Below the pieces are notes generated by a model. That model worked only from the letters and a program-made list of their open reading frames with translations, made no database searches and was not told where the DNA came from. Made by a program: the position numbers and the translations under genes. A stretch of 64,000 bases of DNA from Ahniella sp. (GTDB lineage: Bacteria > Pseudomonadota > Gammaproteobacteria > Xanthomonadales > Ahniellaceae), in NCBI GenBank assembly GCA_016712105.1, contig JADJRU010000020.1, positions 55,620-119,619 of the forward strand, written 5' to 3'. Below, piece after piece: positions 1 to 8,949 of the stretch (position 1 is its first letter; every line of letters starts with the position of its first letter).

Positions 1-66
1 GATTCCGCAACAGGCGAGTCACCAGCGCCTGATCGGGCACAGTCCCATCCAGCCCCTTGGAATTAA
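1..66 (+). CDS. possible 3' end of an upstream gene (partial)
   Basis: Frame 1 is open from the window edge to a TAA at 64-66, giving 21 residues rich in Pro, Ala and Ser. In many gammaproteobacteria the gene before phoH is miaB, so this could be a MiaB C-terminus, but nothing in these residues is diagnostic. A second frame stops at 30-32 and could equally be the end. This entry marks only that coding sequence may enter from the left. Confidence 0.2.
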   Translation, partial: DSATGESPAPDRAQSHPAPWN

Positions 67-69
67 GCC

Positions 70-1110
70 ATGCTGCACCGACAATGGCACTTTCCCAGGA
101 TGGACCTCATGCCCACCAACAAGGACTTGCACAAGGAATTCAGTTTGCCCGCCGACGAGCCGGAACGCCTGGCGAATCTGTGCGGTGCGACGGACGGGCA
201 TCTGCGCCAGATCGAGCGGGTGTTGCCGGTGGAGATTGCCAACCGTGGGTCGGTGTTTCGCGTTCGTGGCCCCGCCAAGGCGGTCGAGCAGGCGATGCGG
301 GTCCTGCATCGCCTGTACGAGGCCACGGCAGATGAACCCTTGACGCCCGATCAGGTGCATCTGGCTCTGGTGGAGCATCTGGGGACGGCACAACCGAAGG
401 AGCGCGCGGGTTCGATGGAGCCGCAGGACGTGAGTATCCGGGTGAAGCGCGGTGCCATCCGCGGTCGCGGTGCGAACCAGCAAAAGTATCTGCATGCGAT
501 CGTCCGCCACTCGATCAGTTTTGGCGTGGGGCCTGCCGGCACCGGCAAGACTTATCTGGCGGTGGCCAGCGCGGTGCAGGCGCTGGATGAGAACCAGGTA
601 CAACGAATTCTGCTGGTTCGGCCGGCGGTCGAGGCGGGTGAGAAACTCGGGTTCCTGCCGGGAGATCTGTCGCAGAAAGTCGATCCGTACTTGCGGCCTT
701 TGTACGACGCGCTCTACGAAATGCTGGGCGTCGAACGTGTCGGCAAGCTGATCGAACGGAACGTGATCGAAGTCGCGCCGCTCGCCTACATGCGCGGCCG
801 CACGCTCAACGATGCCTACGTGATCCTCGACGAAGCGCAGAACACCACAGTCGAACAAATGAAGATGTTCCTGACCCGCCTGGGGTTTGGCTCGACGGCG
901 GTGATCACCGGAGATGTGACGCAGATCGACTTGCCGCGGCATGTGCGGTCCGGGCTGAAACACGCGATCGAAGTCCTGAAGGACGTCGAGGGCATCAGCT
1001 TCACGTTCTTCGAAGCACGCGATGTGGTGCGGCATCCGTTGGTCGCGAAAGTCATCGACGCCTACGATCGATTTGATCGTACCGACAGCGCAGCGGTTCC
1101 GCATGCCTGA
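70..1110 (+). CDS. ybeZ: PhoH-like ATPase (YbeZ)
   Basis: Cytoplasmic P-loop ATPase of the PhoH family, 346 residues, close to the usual length. An N-terminal KH-like RNA-contact region (about 20-110) is followed by the ATPase core. Walker A GPAGTGKT lies at residues 154-161 and Walker B VILDEAQN at about 251-258. In-frame ATGs at 100 and 109 are alternative starts; family N-termini do not decide between them. It heads a run with the HAD gene, ybeY and corC. YbeZ is known to act with YbeY in rRNA maturation and ribosome quality control, and this conserved neighbourhood supports the assignment. The next gene starts inside its last codons. Confidence 0.93.
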   Translation: MLHRQWHFPRMDLMPTNKDLHKEFSLPADEPERLANLCGATDGHLRQIERVLPVEIANRGSVFRVRGPAKAVEQAMRVLHRLYEATADEPLTPDQVHLALVEHLGTAQPKERAGSMEPQDVSIRVKRGAIRGRGANQQKYLHAIVRHSISFGVGPAGTGKTYLAVASAVQALDENQVQRILLVRPAVEAGEKLGFLPGDLSQKVDPYLRPLYDALYEMLGVERVGKLIERNVIEVAPLAYMRGRTLNDAYVILDEAQNTTVEQMKMFLTRLGFGSTAVITGDVTQIDLPRHVRSGLKHAIEVLKDVEGISFTFFEARDVVRHPLVAKVIDAYDRFDRTDSAAVPHA

Positions 1111-1759
1111 GATGCGGCCGCAGGTCATCGTGTACGACCTCGACGGCACGTTGGTGGCGGGGGACGTCGGCAAGGCGTTCCTGCATCACTTGCTGAGATC
1201 GGCGTGGTGGCGAACGCTGCTGGCGGCGTTGGTCGCTCCGGTGTTGATGCCGATGTTGCATGTTCAGGGCCTTCGTCGTCCGGCGATTTCGGTGTTCCTG
1301 TGGCTGGGGAGTGTCGGTCGGGCAGGGCGGATCGGCGCACTGGCTCGTGCGTTTGCGGCCGGGTATCCGTTGGAGATATTGCCCACGGCGACGACCAGCC
1401 TGCGTGCCGACTTGATGGGGCCGCATACGGTTGTGGTCGCCACCGGGGCATGGGAAGAGTTGAGCGCGGTCCTGCTCGATCGAATGGCGTTGCCCAGCAA
1501 GCCGGTGCTGGTCGCGTCCGGACTGCGTGCTTTGCCGGTGGGCTGGTGGTCGGTCGGCAGTGTAATGGTCACGAGAAAATCGCCGTGCTTCGCGAAGAGG
1601 GGTTTGCACCACCCTATGATCGTGCGATCACCGACGCGTGGCTGGATTGGCCGCTGTTGGCCGGAAGCCCGAGCGCCCATCCTCGTGACCGAATCACCAA
1701 ATTGGCCGAGCGGATGCGCCAGCATTTGGGCTCGACCCTCGAGGTTTTGGGCGCCGTGA
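1103..1759 (+). pseudogene. PgpC-like HAD-IB phosphatase, frameshifted near 1556
   Basis: The N-terminal half reads YDLDGTL (HAD motif I, nucleophile Asp), a hydrophobic membrane-associating segment, then VVVATGAWEEL (motif II region), much like E. coli phosphatidylglycerophosphatase C. After GWWSVG the conserved QCNGHEKIAVL block and the motif IV-like ITDAWLDWPLL continue in the +1-numbered frame. One missing base near 1556-1558 restores them. The original frame ends at TGA 1757-1759, while the conserved C-terminal frame runs without a stop into ybeY. Start may be ATG 1103 (overlapping ybeZ) or ATG 1112. Likely role: dephosphorylation of phosphatidylglycerophosphate or a related substrate. 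The indel is probably a sequencing error. Confidence 0.6.
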
Positions 1760-2214
1760 GCCAATTGACCGTCCACTGGGATATTCAGGTGCCGAAGCGG
1801 GGTCTGCCGAATGTTGCCGACGTTGAGGTCTGGGTTCAGGCTGCGCTGAAGGTGGCCAAGCGGCGCCGGAATACCGAACTGTCGATCCAGGTGCTCGATC
1901 GGGCGGCTGCACAACACTACAACCTGAGTTATCGCGGGCGTGATTACGCCACGAACGTTCTGTCGTTTCCGGTCGACTTGCCGCCCCAGGTGCGCACGCC
2001 GCTGATCGGTGATCTGGTGATCTGCGCTCCCGTGGTGGCTGAGGAGGCCAAGGCGCAGAACAAGGCGGTACGCGACCACTTTGCCCACTTGTGTATCCAT
2101 GGGGTCTTGCATCTGCTCGGGTACGACCACGAGGTGGACGCCGAAGCCGAGCTTATGGAAGCTTTGGAAATCAAGGCGTTGGCGGCTCTTTCTATTGCAA
2201 ATCCTTATCAATGA
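1756..2214 (+). CDS. ybeY: endoribonuclease YbeY (rRNA maturation factor)
   Basis: Zinc-dependent endoribonuclease for 16S rRNA 3'-end processing and 70S quality control. The 152-residue product carries the signature HGVLHLLGYDH at about residues 115-125, whose three His residues bind the metal. The region NVLSFP upstream is also typical. GTG at 1756 is chosen because it starts the family-like sequence SQLTVHWDIQ; it overlaps a TGA at 1757-1759 in the neighbouring frame, a common GTGA start/stop arrangement. The reading frame is open further upstream into the HAD gene, so a fusion cannot be excluded. It lies between ybeZ and corC as in most gammaproteobacteria. Confidence 0.92.
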   Translation: MSQLTVHWDIQVPKRGLPNVADVEVWVQAALKVAKRRRNTELSIQVLDRAAAQHYNLSYRGRDYATNVLSFPVDLPPQVRTPLIGDLVICAPVVAEEAKAQNKAVRDHFAHLCIHGVLHLLGYDHEVDAEAELMEALEIKALAALSIANPYQ

Positions 2215-2268
2215 ACGAAGTTGATTTGGTAACGGCGGGGGGATTCGATACACTTTCAGACCCGCCCC

Positions 2269-3138
2269 TTGGGCTGCCATTTGGTTGGCAATGAACGACG
2301 GACCCCCAGTAGTACCCCGGCAAGATCCTGGCTCGATCGTTTGGGCCACATGCTTGCCGGCGAAGCCCGCAATCGCGAAGAGTTGATGCAGGAACTGCGC
2401 GCGGCCAAAGACAACGGCCTGCTGAGCGCCGACACGCTGGCGATGATTGAGGGCGCCATCGCGGTCTCCGACAAACAGGTGGCCGATGTGATGGTTCCCC
2501 GGTCCCAGATGGTGACGGTGCCGATTGAGGCCGACCTGCCGGAAGTGTTGCGCATCATGCTCGAGTCCGGTCACTCCCGGTTTCCGGTCTGTGGCGAAGA
2601 CAAGGACGAGATCATCGGCGTCCTTCTGGCAAAAGATCTCCTGCGATGTCTTGCTGAACAACAGGCGCCCTGCAACATTCGCGGCCTCGTGCGCGGTGTC
2701 CGCCTGATTCCCGAAAACAAGCCGCTCAATGTGCTGCTCAAGGAATTCCGCCAGTCACGGCACCATCTCGCGATGGTGATCGACGAATACGGCGGTGTGT
2801 CCGGCCTGGTGACCATTGAAGACGTGCTGGAAGAGATTGTCGGCGACATCGACGACGAACACGACGACGAGGCGAACCCTGATCTGAATATCCGACCGAT
2901 GCCGGATGGTCGTTTCAGCGTGAACGCGGTGACATTGATCGAGGACTTCAATCAGCGCTTCGACACGAATTTCCCGAACGACGACTTCGACACGATCGGT
3001 GGCATGGTTACGCACACGCTCGGCCGATTGCCGCTGTCGGGTGAGGAGATCATTCTCGGTGCGTTTCGGTTCCACGTAACGAAGGCCGACAAGCGCCGCG
3101 TGTTGCAGCTCACGGCCGAACGATGCAGCAAGTCTTGA
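2269..3138 (+). CDS. corC: CorC/HlyC family CBS-domain protein
   Basis: Cytosolic member of the CorC family: an N-terminal region (GLLSADTLAMIEGAI, DVMVPRSQM), two CBS domains, then a C-terminal CorC_HlyC domain. The family is linked to Mg/Co efflux or membrane integrity. As read, the frame opens with TTG at 2269 and a poor N-terminus. ATG at 2291 (MNDGPP..) looks like a natural start but is out of frame by one base. A sixth C in the run at 2303-2307 would join it to SSTPARSWLDRLGHML, which resembles related proteins. The true start is therefore probably 2291, with one missing C. Lnt, often next in other genomes, is not here. Confidence 0.88.
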   Translation: MGCHLVGNERRTPSSTPARSWLDRLGHMLAGEARNREELMQELRAAKDNGLLSADTLAMIEGAIAVSDKQVADVMVPRSQMVTVPIEADLPEVLRIMLESGHSRFPVCGEDKDEIIGVLLAKDLLRCLAEQQAPCNIRGLVRGVRLIPENKPLNVLLKEFRQSRHHLAMVIDEYGGVSGLVTIEDVLEEIVGDIDDEHDDEANPDLNIRPMPDGRFSVNAVTLIEDFNQRFDTNFPNDDFDTIGGMVTHTLGRLPLSGEEIILGAFRFHVTKADKRRVLQLTAERCSKS

Positions 3139-4350
3139 TCCGCTGGTTGTTCGGGTTGCTGCTGTTCGGACTGACGGCTGCGGCCGTGGCACAGGATTCG
3201 CCTGCTGCCTCGGAACCCGCCATCGACCCCGATAGTGGTGCGGCCTTGCAGATCGTGCTCGTGACGATCTCGCCGGGCGAGATCTATTGGCAACGATTTG
3301 GTCACAACGCCGTGCTGGTACTGAATACGGTACGCGGACAGGCTCGGCTGTACAACTTCGGCACGTTTGATTTCGAACAGGAAAACTTCCTGCTGAACTT
3401 CATGCGCGGGCGCATGCTGTATCGGTTGTCTGAGGGATCACTCGATCAGGAATTGGCGATGTATGCCAGGGAAGGTCGCGGGGTCACTTTTTCGTCGCTC
3501 GATCTCAGCCCTGACCAGCGTTATGCAGTGGCCGAAATGCTTGCCGAAAACGCGTTGCCCGAAAACGCCGAGTATCGGTATGACTATTTTGTCGACAACT
3601 GTTCGACGCGTGTCCGGGATGTGATCGATCGGGTGTTGTCCGGCAGCGCACAGGAACAGCTGCGTGCGCGCAGTGAAGGCTCGACTTATCGCCAACTGGC
3701 GGTGCGTAATGCCGAAGGTGTCCCGTGGATGTCGATCGGCATGGATATCGGCCTGGGACGCCACGCTGATCGCCCACTGAATTTCTGGGAGCAGTCGTTC
3801 ATTCCCGGCGAGTTCGAACGATTCGCCGGGGAATTGAAGAACCCGGAGACCCAAAGGCCGCTGGTCATGGAACAAGCGGTTCTGATTCCCGCGAAAAGGG
3901 GTCGCCAACCTTTCGACTGGATTGGGATGGCTTGGTCTGACTGTGTTGTCGGTCCTCTTGTCGGCTGCGTGGTACGTCGCCAGCACGCGATCGATCGGTT
4001 TACTTCGCAGCACTGCCAATGTACTGGCCATCACGATCCAGATCGGCAGTGCCCTGATCGGCGTGGCACTGATCCTGCTGATGACGGCCACGGAGCACAG
4101 CATGGCGGCCGCAAACGAGAATCTGCTGTTGTTTGCGCCGACCGCGGTGTTGCTGGTGCCGGCCCTGTGGCGTTTGCGCCGGCAGGATTCCGGCGGCGGC
4201 CGGATCTGGGCCTGGCTCGGCTTGTTGTTGGCCACATTGGCACTGTTGATCAAGCTGGATTCGGCGGCACAGGCCAACAGCACCTGGCTTGCATTGTTGT
4301 TGCCCTGGCACGCGGCGCTGTGGTTTCGCGTCGCGCGGCCGATGGACTGA
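3123..4350 (+). pseudogene. DUF4105 (Lnb N-terminal-like) membrane protein, frameshifted near 3894-3901
   Basis: A signal peptide (MQQVLIRWLFGLLLFGLTAA, cleavage near AVA-QD) is followed by a DUF4105/Lnb_N domain. This is a periplasmic NlpC/P60-like fold; the expected catalytic His and Cys are visible in RFGHNAV and DNCSTRVRDVID. Conservation continues to about 3895, then switches frame. The rest, in the frame ending at 4350, encodes a C-terminal part with four or so hydrophobic helices (GWLGLTVLSVLLSAAW, ITIQIGSALIGVALILL and others). One extra base in the A4G4 run at 3894-3901 explains the break. It overlaps corC by 16 bases and ends eight bases before queG. In other bacteria Lnb homologues act on outer-membrane lipoproteins or peptidoglycan; substrate here is unknown. 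Confidence 0.75.
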
Positions 4351-4358
4351 CCGCACTG

Positions 4359-5420
4359 ATGATCACGCCCGAAGCCCTGTCGACCCAGATCAAGGGATGG
4401 GCCAAGGCATTGGGCTTTCAGGATTGCGGGATCAGCCGTTCCGCGTTGGACGAGGACGAAACCCACTTGCTGTCGTGGTTGAACGATGGCTGCCATGGCG
4501 AGATGGAGTACATGGCTCGACACGGCACGGTGCGCACGCGCCCGGCCGAGCTACACCCGGGAACCGTATCGGTGGTGTCGGTGCGTATGGACTATCACAA
4601 CCCGGCGAGTGCCCCCATCGATGACGTGCTGGCCGATCCCGAGCGGGCGTTCGTGTCGCGTTATGCGCTGGGTCGGGATTACCACAAGCTCATGCGCAAC
4701 CGTCTGCAGAAGCTAGCGACACAGATCGAGTCGGTTTGGGGGGCTTTTGGTTATCGGGCATTCGTCGATTCGGCGCCGGTCCTGGAAAAGGCGCTGGCGC
4801 GGAATGCCGGTCTGGGCTGGATCGGCAAACACTCGAACCTGATCCATGAGCGTCACGGCTCCTGGTTTTTCCTGGGCGAGTTGTATACCGACCTGCCGTT
4901 GCCGGCTGACGAGGCCCATGTACGCAACCATTGCGGAACCTGCACACGCTGCATCGATGTCTGTCCGACGAAGGCGATCGTCGCGCCGTATCGGGTGGAT
5001 GCCCGTCGGTGCATTTCCTACCTGACGATCGAGTTGCACGGCGCCATTCCGGAAGAGTTCCGCGAGGCGATCGGCAACCGGATCTACGGCTGCGACGATT
5101 GCCAGTGGGTATGTCCCTGGAACAAGTTTGCCGATGCCACGACCGAGCCGGACTTCCAGATTCGGCACGGGCTGGACCAGGCCCGATTGGTCGACCTGTT
5201 CGCGTGGACCGAGTCCGAGTTCAATCAACGAATGGAAGGCAGCGCAATCCGGCGGATTGGCCATGAACGCTGGTTGCGCAACATAGCCGTGGCGTTGGGG
5301 AATGCACCGTCTTCAGGTCAAGTGCTCGACGCATTGGCGTCTCGTGCGGACCACCCGTCGGAATTGGTGCGCGAGCATGTTCGGTGGGCATTGGCGCGGC
5401 ACTCAGTCGGCCGGGTGTGA
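4359..5420 (+). CDS. queG: epoxyqueuosine reductase
   Basis: Cobalamin- and [4Fe-4S]-dependent enzyme that reduces epoxyqueuosine to queuosine, the last step of tRNA queuosine synthesis. The 353-residue product has the N-terminal cobalamin-binding region, two ferredoxin-like clusters (CGTCTRCIDVCP and CDDCQWVCPWN) and a C-terminal HEAT-like tail (HPSELVREHVRWAL). ATG 4359 is chosen because MITPEALSTQIKGWA matches the family start; the frame is open further upstream through the preceding gene, but that part is an out-of-frame shadow. It is probably cotranscribed with corC and the DUF4105 gene. Confidence 0.95.
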   Translation: MITPEALSTQIKGWAKALGFQDCGISRSALDEDETHLLSWLNDGCHGEMEYMARHGTVRTRPAELHPGTVSVVSVRMDYHNPASAPIDDVLADPERAFVSRYALGRDYHKLMRNRLQKLATQIESVWGAFGYRAFVDSAPVLEKALARNAGLGWIGKHSNLIHERHGSWFFLGELYTDLPLPADEAHVRNHCGTCTRCIDVCPTKAIVAPYRVDARRCISYLTIELHGAIPEEFREAIGNRIYGCDDCQWVCPWNKFADATTEPDFQIRHGLDQARLVDLFAWTESEFNQRMEGSAIRRIGHERWLRNIAVALGNAPSSGQVLDALASRADHPSELVREHVRWALARHSVGRV

Positions 5421-5447
5421 GCGAAGTGTTTGCCTAAGCCCCCCCAA

Positions 5448-5470
5448 CCCTCCCCGAACATCGGGGAGGG
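5448..5470. terminator. strong GC hairpin after queG
   Basis: Perfect 10-bp arms (5448-5457 and 5461-5470) with a 3-base loop form a CCCTCCCCGA/TCGGGGAGGG hairpin 28 bases after the queG stop. There is no T-tract, so it may be an intergenic repeat element rather than a classical terminator. The position between convergent queG and the abgT-like gene fits either. Confidence 0.5.
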
Positions 5471-5499
5471 CTGATCCGGGGCAGTCCGAAACTTCGTGG

Positions 5500-5600
5500 C
5501 ATCGCGGCTGAAGCCGCTCCCACAGATGAGCGCTCGTCGCTAGTTTTCATCAGGAACCTGCCGCCAAACCGGACCTGTGGGAGCGGCTTCAGCCGCGATG
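5500..5600. repeat. inverted pair of REP-like 26-mers
   Basis: Bases 5500-5525 and 5575-5600 are exact 26-base reverse complements. Each contains the core GGGAGCGGCTTCAGCCGC, itself palindromic (GCGGC..GCCGC). A third copy lies at 34559-34583. This looks like a dispersed REP-type palindrome of the kind common between genes in this order. The pair could fold into a long cruciform or stem between convergent queG and the abgT-like gene. The rest of the 5421-5633 gap shows no gene. Confidence 0.85.
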
Positions 5601-5633
5601 CATCGGGTGTCACCGGCCCCTTACCGACATCGA

Positions 5634-7211
5634 TCAGCCGCGCACATACTCGTAACTGGAGCCGACACCCAACGGAATGCCCAGTCCCCAGAACAGCATC
5701 AGGAATGCCGTCCACGTGACCAGCAGCGTGAGCGAATAGGGCAGCATCAAGGCGACCAAGGTGCCGATGCCGGTGGATTGGACGTAGCGGCGACAGAAGA
5801 CGACGATCAGCGGGAAGTAGGGCATCAGGGGCGTGACGATGTTGGTGCTGGAATCACCGACCCGGTACGCGGCCTGGGTGAGGTCGGGCGAGATGCCGAG
5901 TTGCATCAGCATCGGCACCATGATGGCGCCGATCAGGGCCCATTTTGCCGACGCTGAGCCGATCAACAGGTTGACCGACGCGGTCAGCAGGATGATGCCG
6001 ATCAAGGTCATCGCCAGCGGCAACCCGAGCGACTGCAGCGTGGTGGCGCCCTTGATGGCGATCAACGCCCCGAGGTTGCTCTGTCCGAATGCGAAGATGA
6101 ATTGTGCGCAGAAGAACGCCATCACGATGTAATAACCCATGCCGCTCATCGATTTCGTCATGCCGGCAATGACATCGCGGTGGGTGGTCACGCTGCCGGA
6201 AGTGATGCCATAGACGATGCCCGGCACCAGGAAGAAGATGAAGATCAAGGGCACGATCGATTGCATCAGCGGCGCAGCCGAGACCAGCAGGTTGCTTTGC
6301 CCGGCCGAGATGGCCGTGCCCGCTGGTGCACGCCAGGGTGAGGTTTCCGGCAGAACCGTCAGCAGGAACAAGACGGTGAGCACCACCATCGATGCCACTG
6401 CCCAGCCCAGCCCGCGCTTTTCTTCGGGCTTGAGTGCGTCGAGTGTGGGCAGGGATGCTGGATCACCATCCACCGGCTTCGCGGCGAGTCGCGGTTCGAT
6501 GACCCGATCGGTCAGGTACCAGCCGACGAGGATGATGAGGAAAGCCGACGCCGTCGTGAACGTGTAGTTGTTCAGCGGATTGACGACGACCGTCGGGTCG
6601 ATCAGGTGGGCAGCCGTTTGCGACAATCCGGACAACAGAGGATCGAGGCTCGACGGCAGGAAGAACGTTGCCGAGAACCCGCCCGATACGGCCGCGAAGG
6701 CCGCGGCCACACCCGCGAGCGGATGCCGACCTGCGGCATAAAAGATCACCGCGCCCAGCGGAACCACCAGGACATACCCGGCGTCCACGGCGATATGGCT
6801 GAGGATGCCGACTGCGATCAATGTCGGCGTCAGAAGCTGTTTGGGCGTGACGGTGAGCATCGCGCGCAAGCCCGCGCTGATGAAGCCGGAGTGTTCGGCA
6901 ACACCCAGCCCCAGCATGGCGACCAGCACCACACCGAGCGGCGCGAACGTCACGAAGGTATTGACCATCTGCGCCATGAACGCGGTCAGGGACGTGCCGG
7001 CCAGCAGGTCCTTGACCTGGATGGGCTGTCCCGTGCGCGGATCGACTTCGCTGAACTGGACCCCGGACAGCCACCACGATACGGCCCACACCACGAACAT
7101 CAGCAGCAGGAACAGCATCGCCGGATCAGGCAGGCGATTGCCGACGCGTTCTACCCAGTCGAGGAATCGGGCAAACAGGCCACGAGGTGGCTCGAGGGTC
7201 GCAGTGGTCAT
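5634..7211 (-). CDS. AbgT family transporter
   Basis: Inner-membrane transporter of the AbgT family, 525 residues with about a dozen hydrophobic helices. Starts MTTATLEPPRGLFARFLDWV and contains family-typical stretches such as GNRLPDPAMLFLLLM, SHIAVDAGYVLVVPLGA and GDSSTNIVTPLMPYFPL. E. coli AbgT imports p-aminobenzoyl-glutamate; other members export folate-related antimetabolites. The sequence does not tell which applies. It lies alone between an intergenic REP region and pgi, on the same strand as pgi with a 121-base gap in which no gene is seen. Confidence 0.92.
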   Translation of the reverse strand: MTTATLEPPRGLFARFLDWVERVGNRLPDPAMLFLLLMFVVWAVSWWLSGVQFSEVDPRTGQPIQVKDLLAGTSLTAFMAQMVNTFVTFAPLGVVLVAMLGLGVAEHSGFISAGLRAMLTVTPKQLLTPTLIAVGILSHIAVDAGYVLVVPLGAVIFYAAGRHPLAGVAAAFAAVSGGFSATFFLPSSLDPLLSGLSQTAAHLIDPTVVVNPLNNYTFTTASAFLIILVGWYLTDRVIEPRLAAKPVDGDPASLPTLDALKPEEKRGLGWAVASMVVLTVLFLLTVLPETSPWRAPAGTAISAGQSNLLVSAAPLMQSIVPLIFIFFLVPGIVYGITSGSVTTHRDVIAGMTKSMSGMGYYIVMAFFCAQFIFAFGQSNLGALIAIKGATTLQSLGLPLAMTLIGIILLTASVNLLIGSASAKWALIGAIMVPMLMQLGISPDLTQAAYRVGDSSTNIVTPLMPYFPLIVVFCRRYVQSTGIGTLVALMLPYSLTLLVTWTAFLMLFWGLGIPLGVGSSYEYVRG

Positions 7212-7332
7212 TCGGCAGGCTCCGGGCAGATAAAGACGGAAGGTAGCCCGTCAATTCGTGAAGGAATCGCCATGGGGGTGTCTTCTTTGTCGATACATTT
7301 GGGCCGCTGCGCACAGATGGATCGAAGCGCGT

Positions 7333-8922
7333 TCAGAGCCCGCGGACGCGCCCGATCAACAGTCTGGTCGAGGCATCAACCGTGTCGGGAATCGCACCAC
7401 CGTCAATCAGCGGCAACAGTTCGTCGGCCAGTTGTTTGCCGAGTTCCACGCCCCACTGGTCGAACGCGTTGTTGCCCCACAGCACCGACTGGACGAACAC
7501 CTTGTGTTCGTAAGCGGCGAGCAGCAAGCCCAGCGTGAATGGCGACAGTTCGGGCAACAGGATGGTGGTGCTGGGCCGATCGCCCGGGCATTCGCGCTGC
7601 GCGCGCAGTGCCGGGTCGGCATCGTCGGTCTGTCGGCCATGCAAGAGTGCCGAAGACTGCGCCAGCATGTTCGCCATCAGCGCCTTGTGGCTCGCGTCGT
7701 GATCGTGAGCGGGGGTCACCGCCCCGATGAATTCCACGACATTGGCGAGTTCACCTTGGTGCAGCGCCTGGAAAAAGGCATGCTGCGTGGCGCTGCCCAC
7801 GCCGCCCCAGATGATCGGGACCGTCGCATGGCCAATCTGGCTGCCATCTGCGGCCACCGATTTGCCGTTGCTCTCCATTTCCAGTTGCTGCAGGAACGCG
7901 GGCAGATGGCGCAATCGTTCGTCGTACGGCACCACACAATGTCCGGGCAGGCCCAGCACGTTGCGACTCCACACACCGACCAGCGCCATCAGCACCGGCA
8001 CGTTGCGCACAAAGGGTGCCATGCGGAAGTGGAGATCCATGGCTTCGGCGCCGGCCAGGAACTCGGCGAATCGTTCATATCCCAGCGCCAGCATCGTCGA
8101 CAGGCTGACTGCGCTCCAGACCGAGTAACGACCGCCCACCCAATCCCAGATCGGCAGCACCTGCGACGCGCCAATGCCGTATCGAATGGCACGAGCCGGG
8201 TTTGCCGTAATCGCCACCAGCCGGGTGGCCGCCAGCTCGGGACCAAGTGATGCTTCCAGCCAGCGGCGAAGGATGGCGCCGTTCGTGAGGGTTTCCTGCG
8301 TGCCGAAACTCTTCGAGACGAGGCAGACCACTGTGCGGTGCGGGTCCAGTGTGGCAAGGAGGTGGTCGACCGGATGGGCGTCCACATTGCCGACATAGTG
8401 CACGCGTACGGGGTCGGTGCTGCGCGGGTGGGTTAATGCCTCCAGGCAGAGTTTGGGGCCCAATTCGGAGCCACCAATGCCCACATGCACGACATCGAAA
8501 CCATCGTCACCGAATTGCCGGCGCAACGTGTCGACCAATTGCCGGCACTGTTCCAGTGTCTGGGTGGCGGATTGCCGCGCGGCCTCGAAAGCGGGCACGT
8601 CGGTCGCACCGACTTGTCGCTGTTCGGCGGCACGCAAGGCTGCATGCAGGGCCGGTCGGCGTTCGCTCGGGTTCACCACGGCTCCGGCGAACAGTTCGTC
8701 GATGCGGTGCTGAAGCCCGGTATCGGCGGCAAAAGCCAACAAGGCTTTCAGCGCGGACTGGTCGATCTTGTGTTTGCTGAAGTCGAAGCAGGTATCACCG
8801 ACGACTTCGCTGAGCTGAACCATACGATCTGGTTCGGACGCGAAGATGTCGGTCGTACGGACGCCATCAAGCCGCTGCTTGTGCGCGGCAAGACGTTCCC
8901 ACCAAATGCGGCGATCAGCCAT
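7333..8922 (-). CDS. pgi: glucose-6-phosphate isomerase
   Basis: Cytosolic enzyme interconverting glucose 6-phosphate and fructose 6-phosphate. The 529-residue protein has the usual family length. Recognisable blocks are VVNPSERRPALHAALR, the signature region VHVGIGGSELGPK, VSKSFGTQETLTN, WDWVGGRYSVWSAVSL and, near the C-terminus, QSVLWGNNAFDQWGVELGK. Start ATG 8922 gives the expected N-terminus. It lies 27 bases downstream of the FHA-cyclase gene on the same strand, so the two may share a transcript. Confidence 0.96.
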   Translation of the reverse strand: MADRRIWWERLAAHKQRLDGVRTTDIFASEPDRMVQLSEVVGDTCFDFSKHKIDQSALKALLAFAADTGLQHRIDELFAGAVVNPSERRPALHAALRAAEQRQVGATDVPAFEAARQSATQTLEQCRQLVDTLRRQFGDDGFDVVHVGIGGSELGPKLCLEALTHPRSTDPVRVHYVGNVDAHPVDHLLATLDPHRTVVCLVSKSFGTQETLTNGAILRRWLEASLGPELAATRLVAITANPARAIRYGIGASQVLPIWDWVGGRYSVWSAVSLSTMLALGYERFAEFLAGAEAMDLHFRMAPFVRNVPVLMALVGVWSRNVLGLPGHCVVPYDERLRHLPAFLQQLEMESNGKSVAADGSQIGHATVPIIWGGVGSATQHAFFQALHQGELANVVEFIGAVTPAHDHDASHKALMANMLAQSSALLHGRQTDDADPALRAQRECPGDRPSTTILLPELSPFTLGLLLAAYEHKVFVQSVLWGNNAFDQWGVELGKQLADELLPLIDGGAIPDTVDASTRLLIGRVRGL

Positions 8923-8949
8923 GTCGGAGCGGGTAGGGCGCCTGAGCGC

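Noticed and set aside
3123..5420. single 765-codon frame joining the DUF4105 and QueG proteins
   Set aside because: The middle part (about 3905-4355) is out of the conserved frame; DUF4105 continues in another frame and ends before queG. It is not a fusion.
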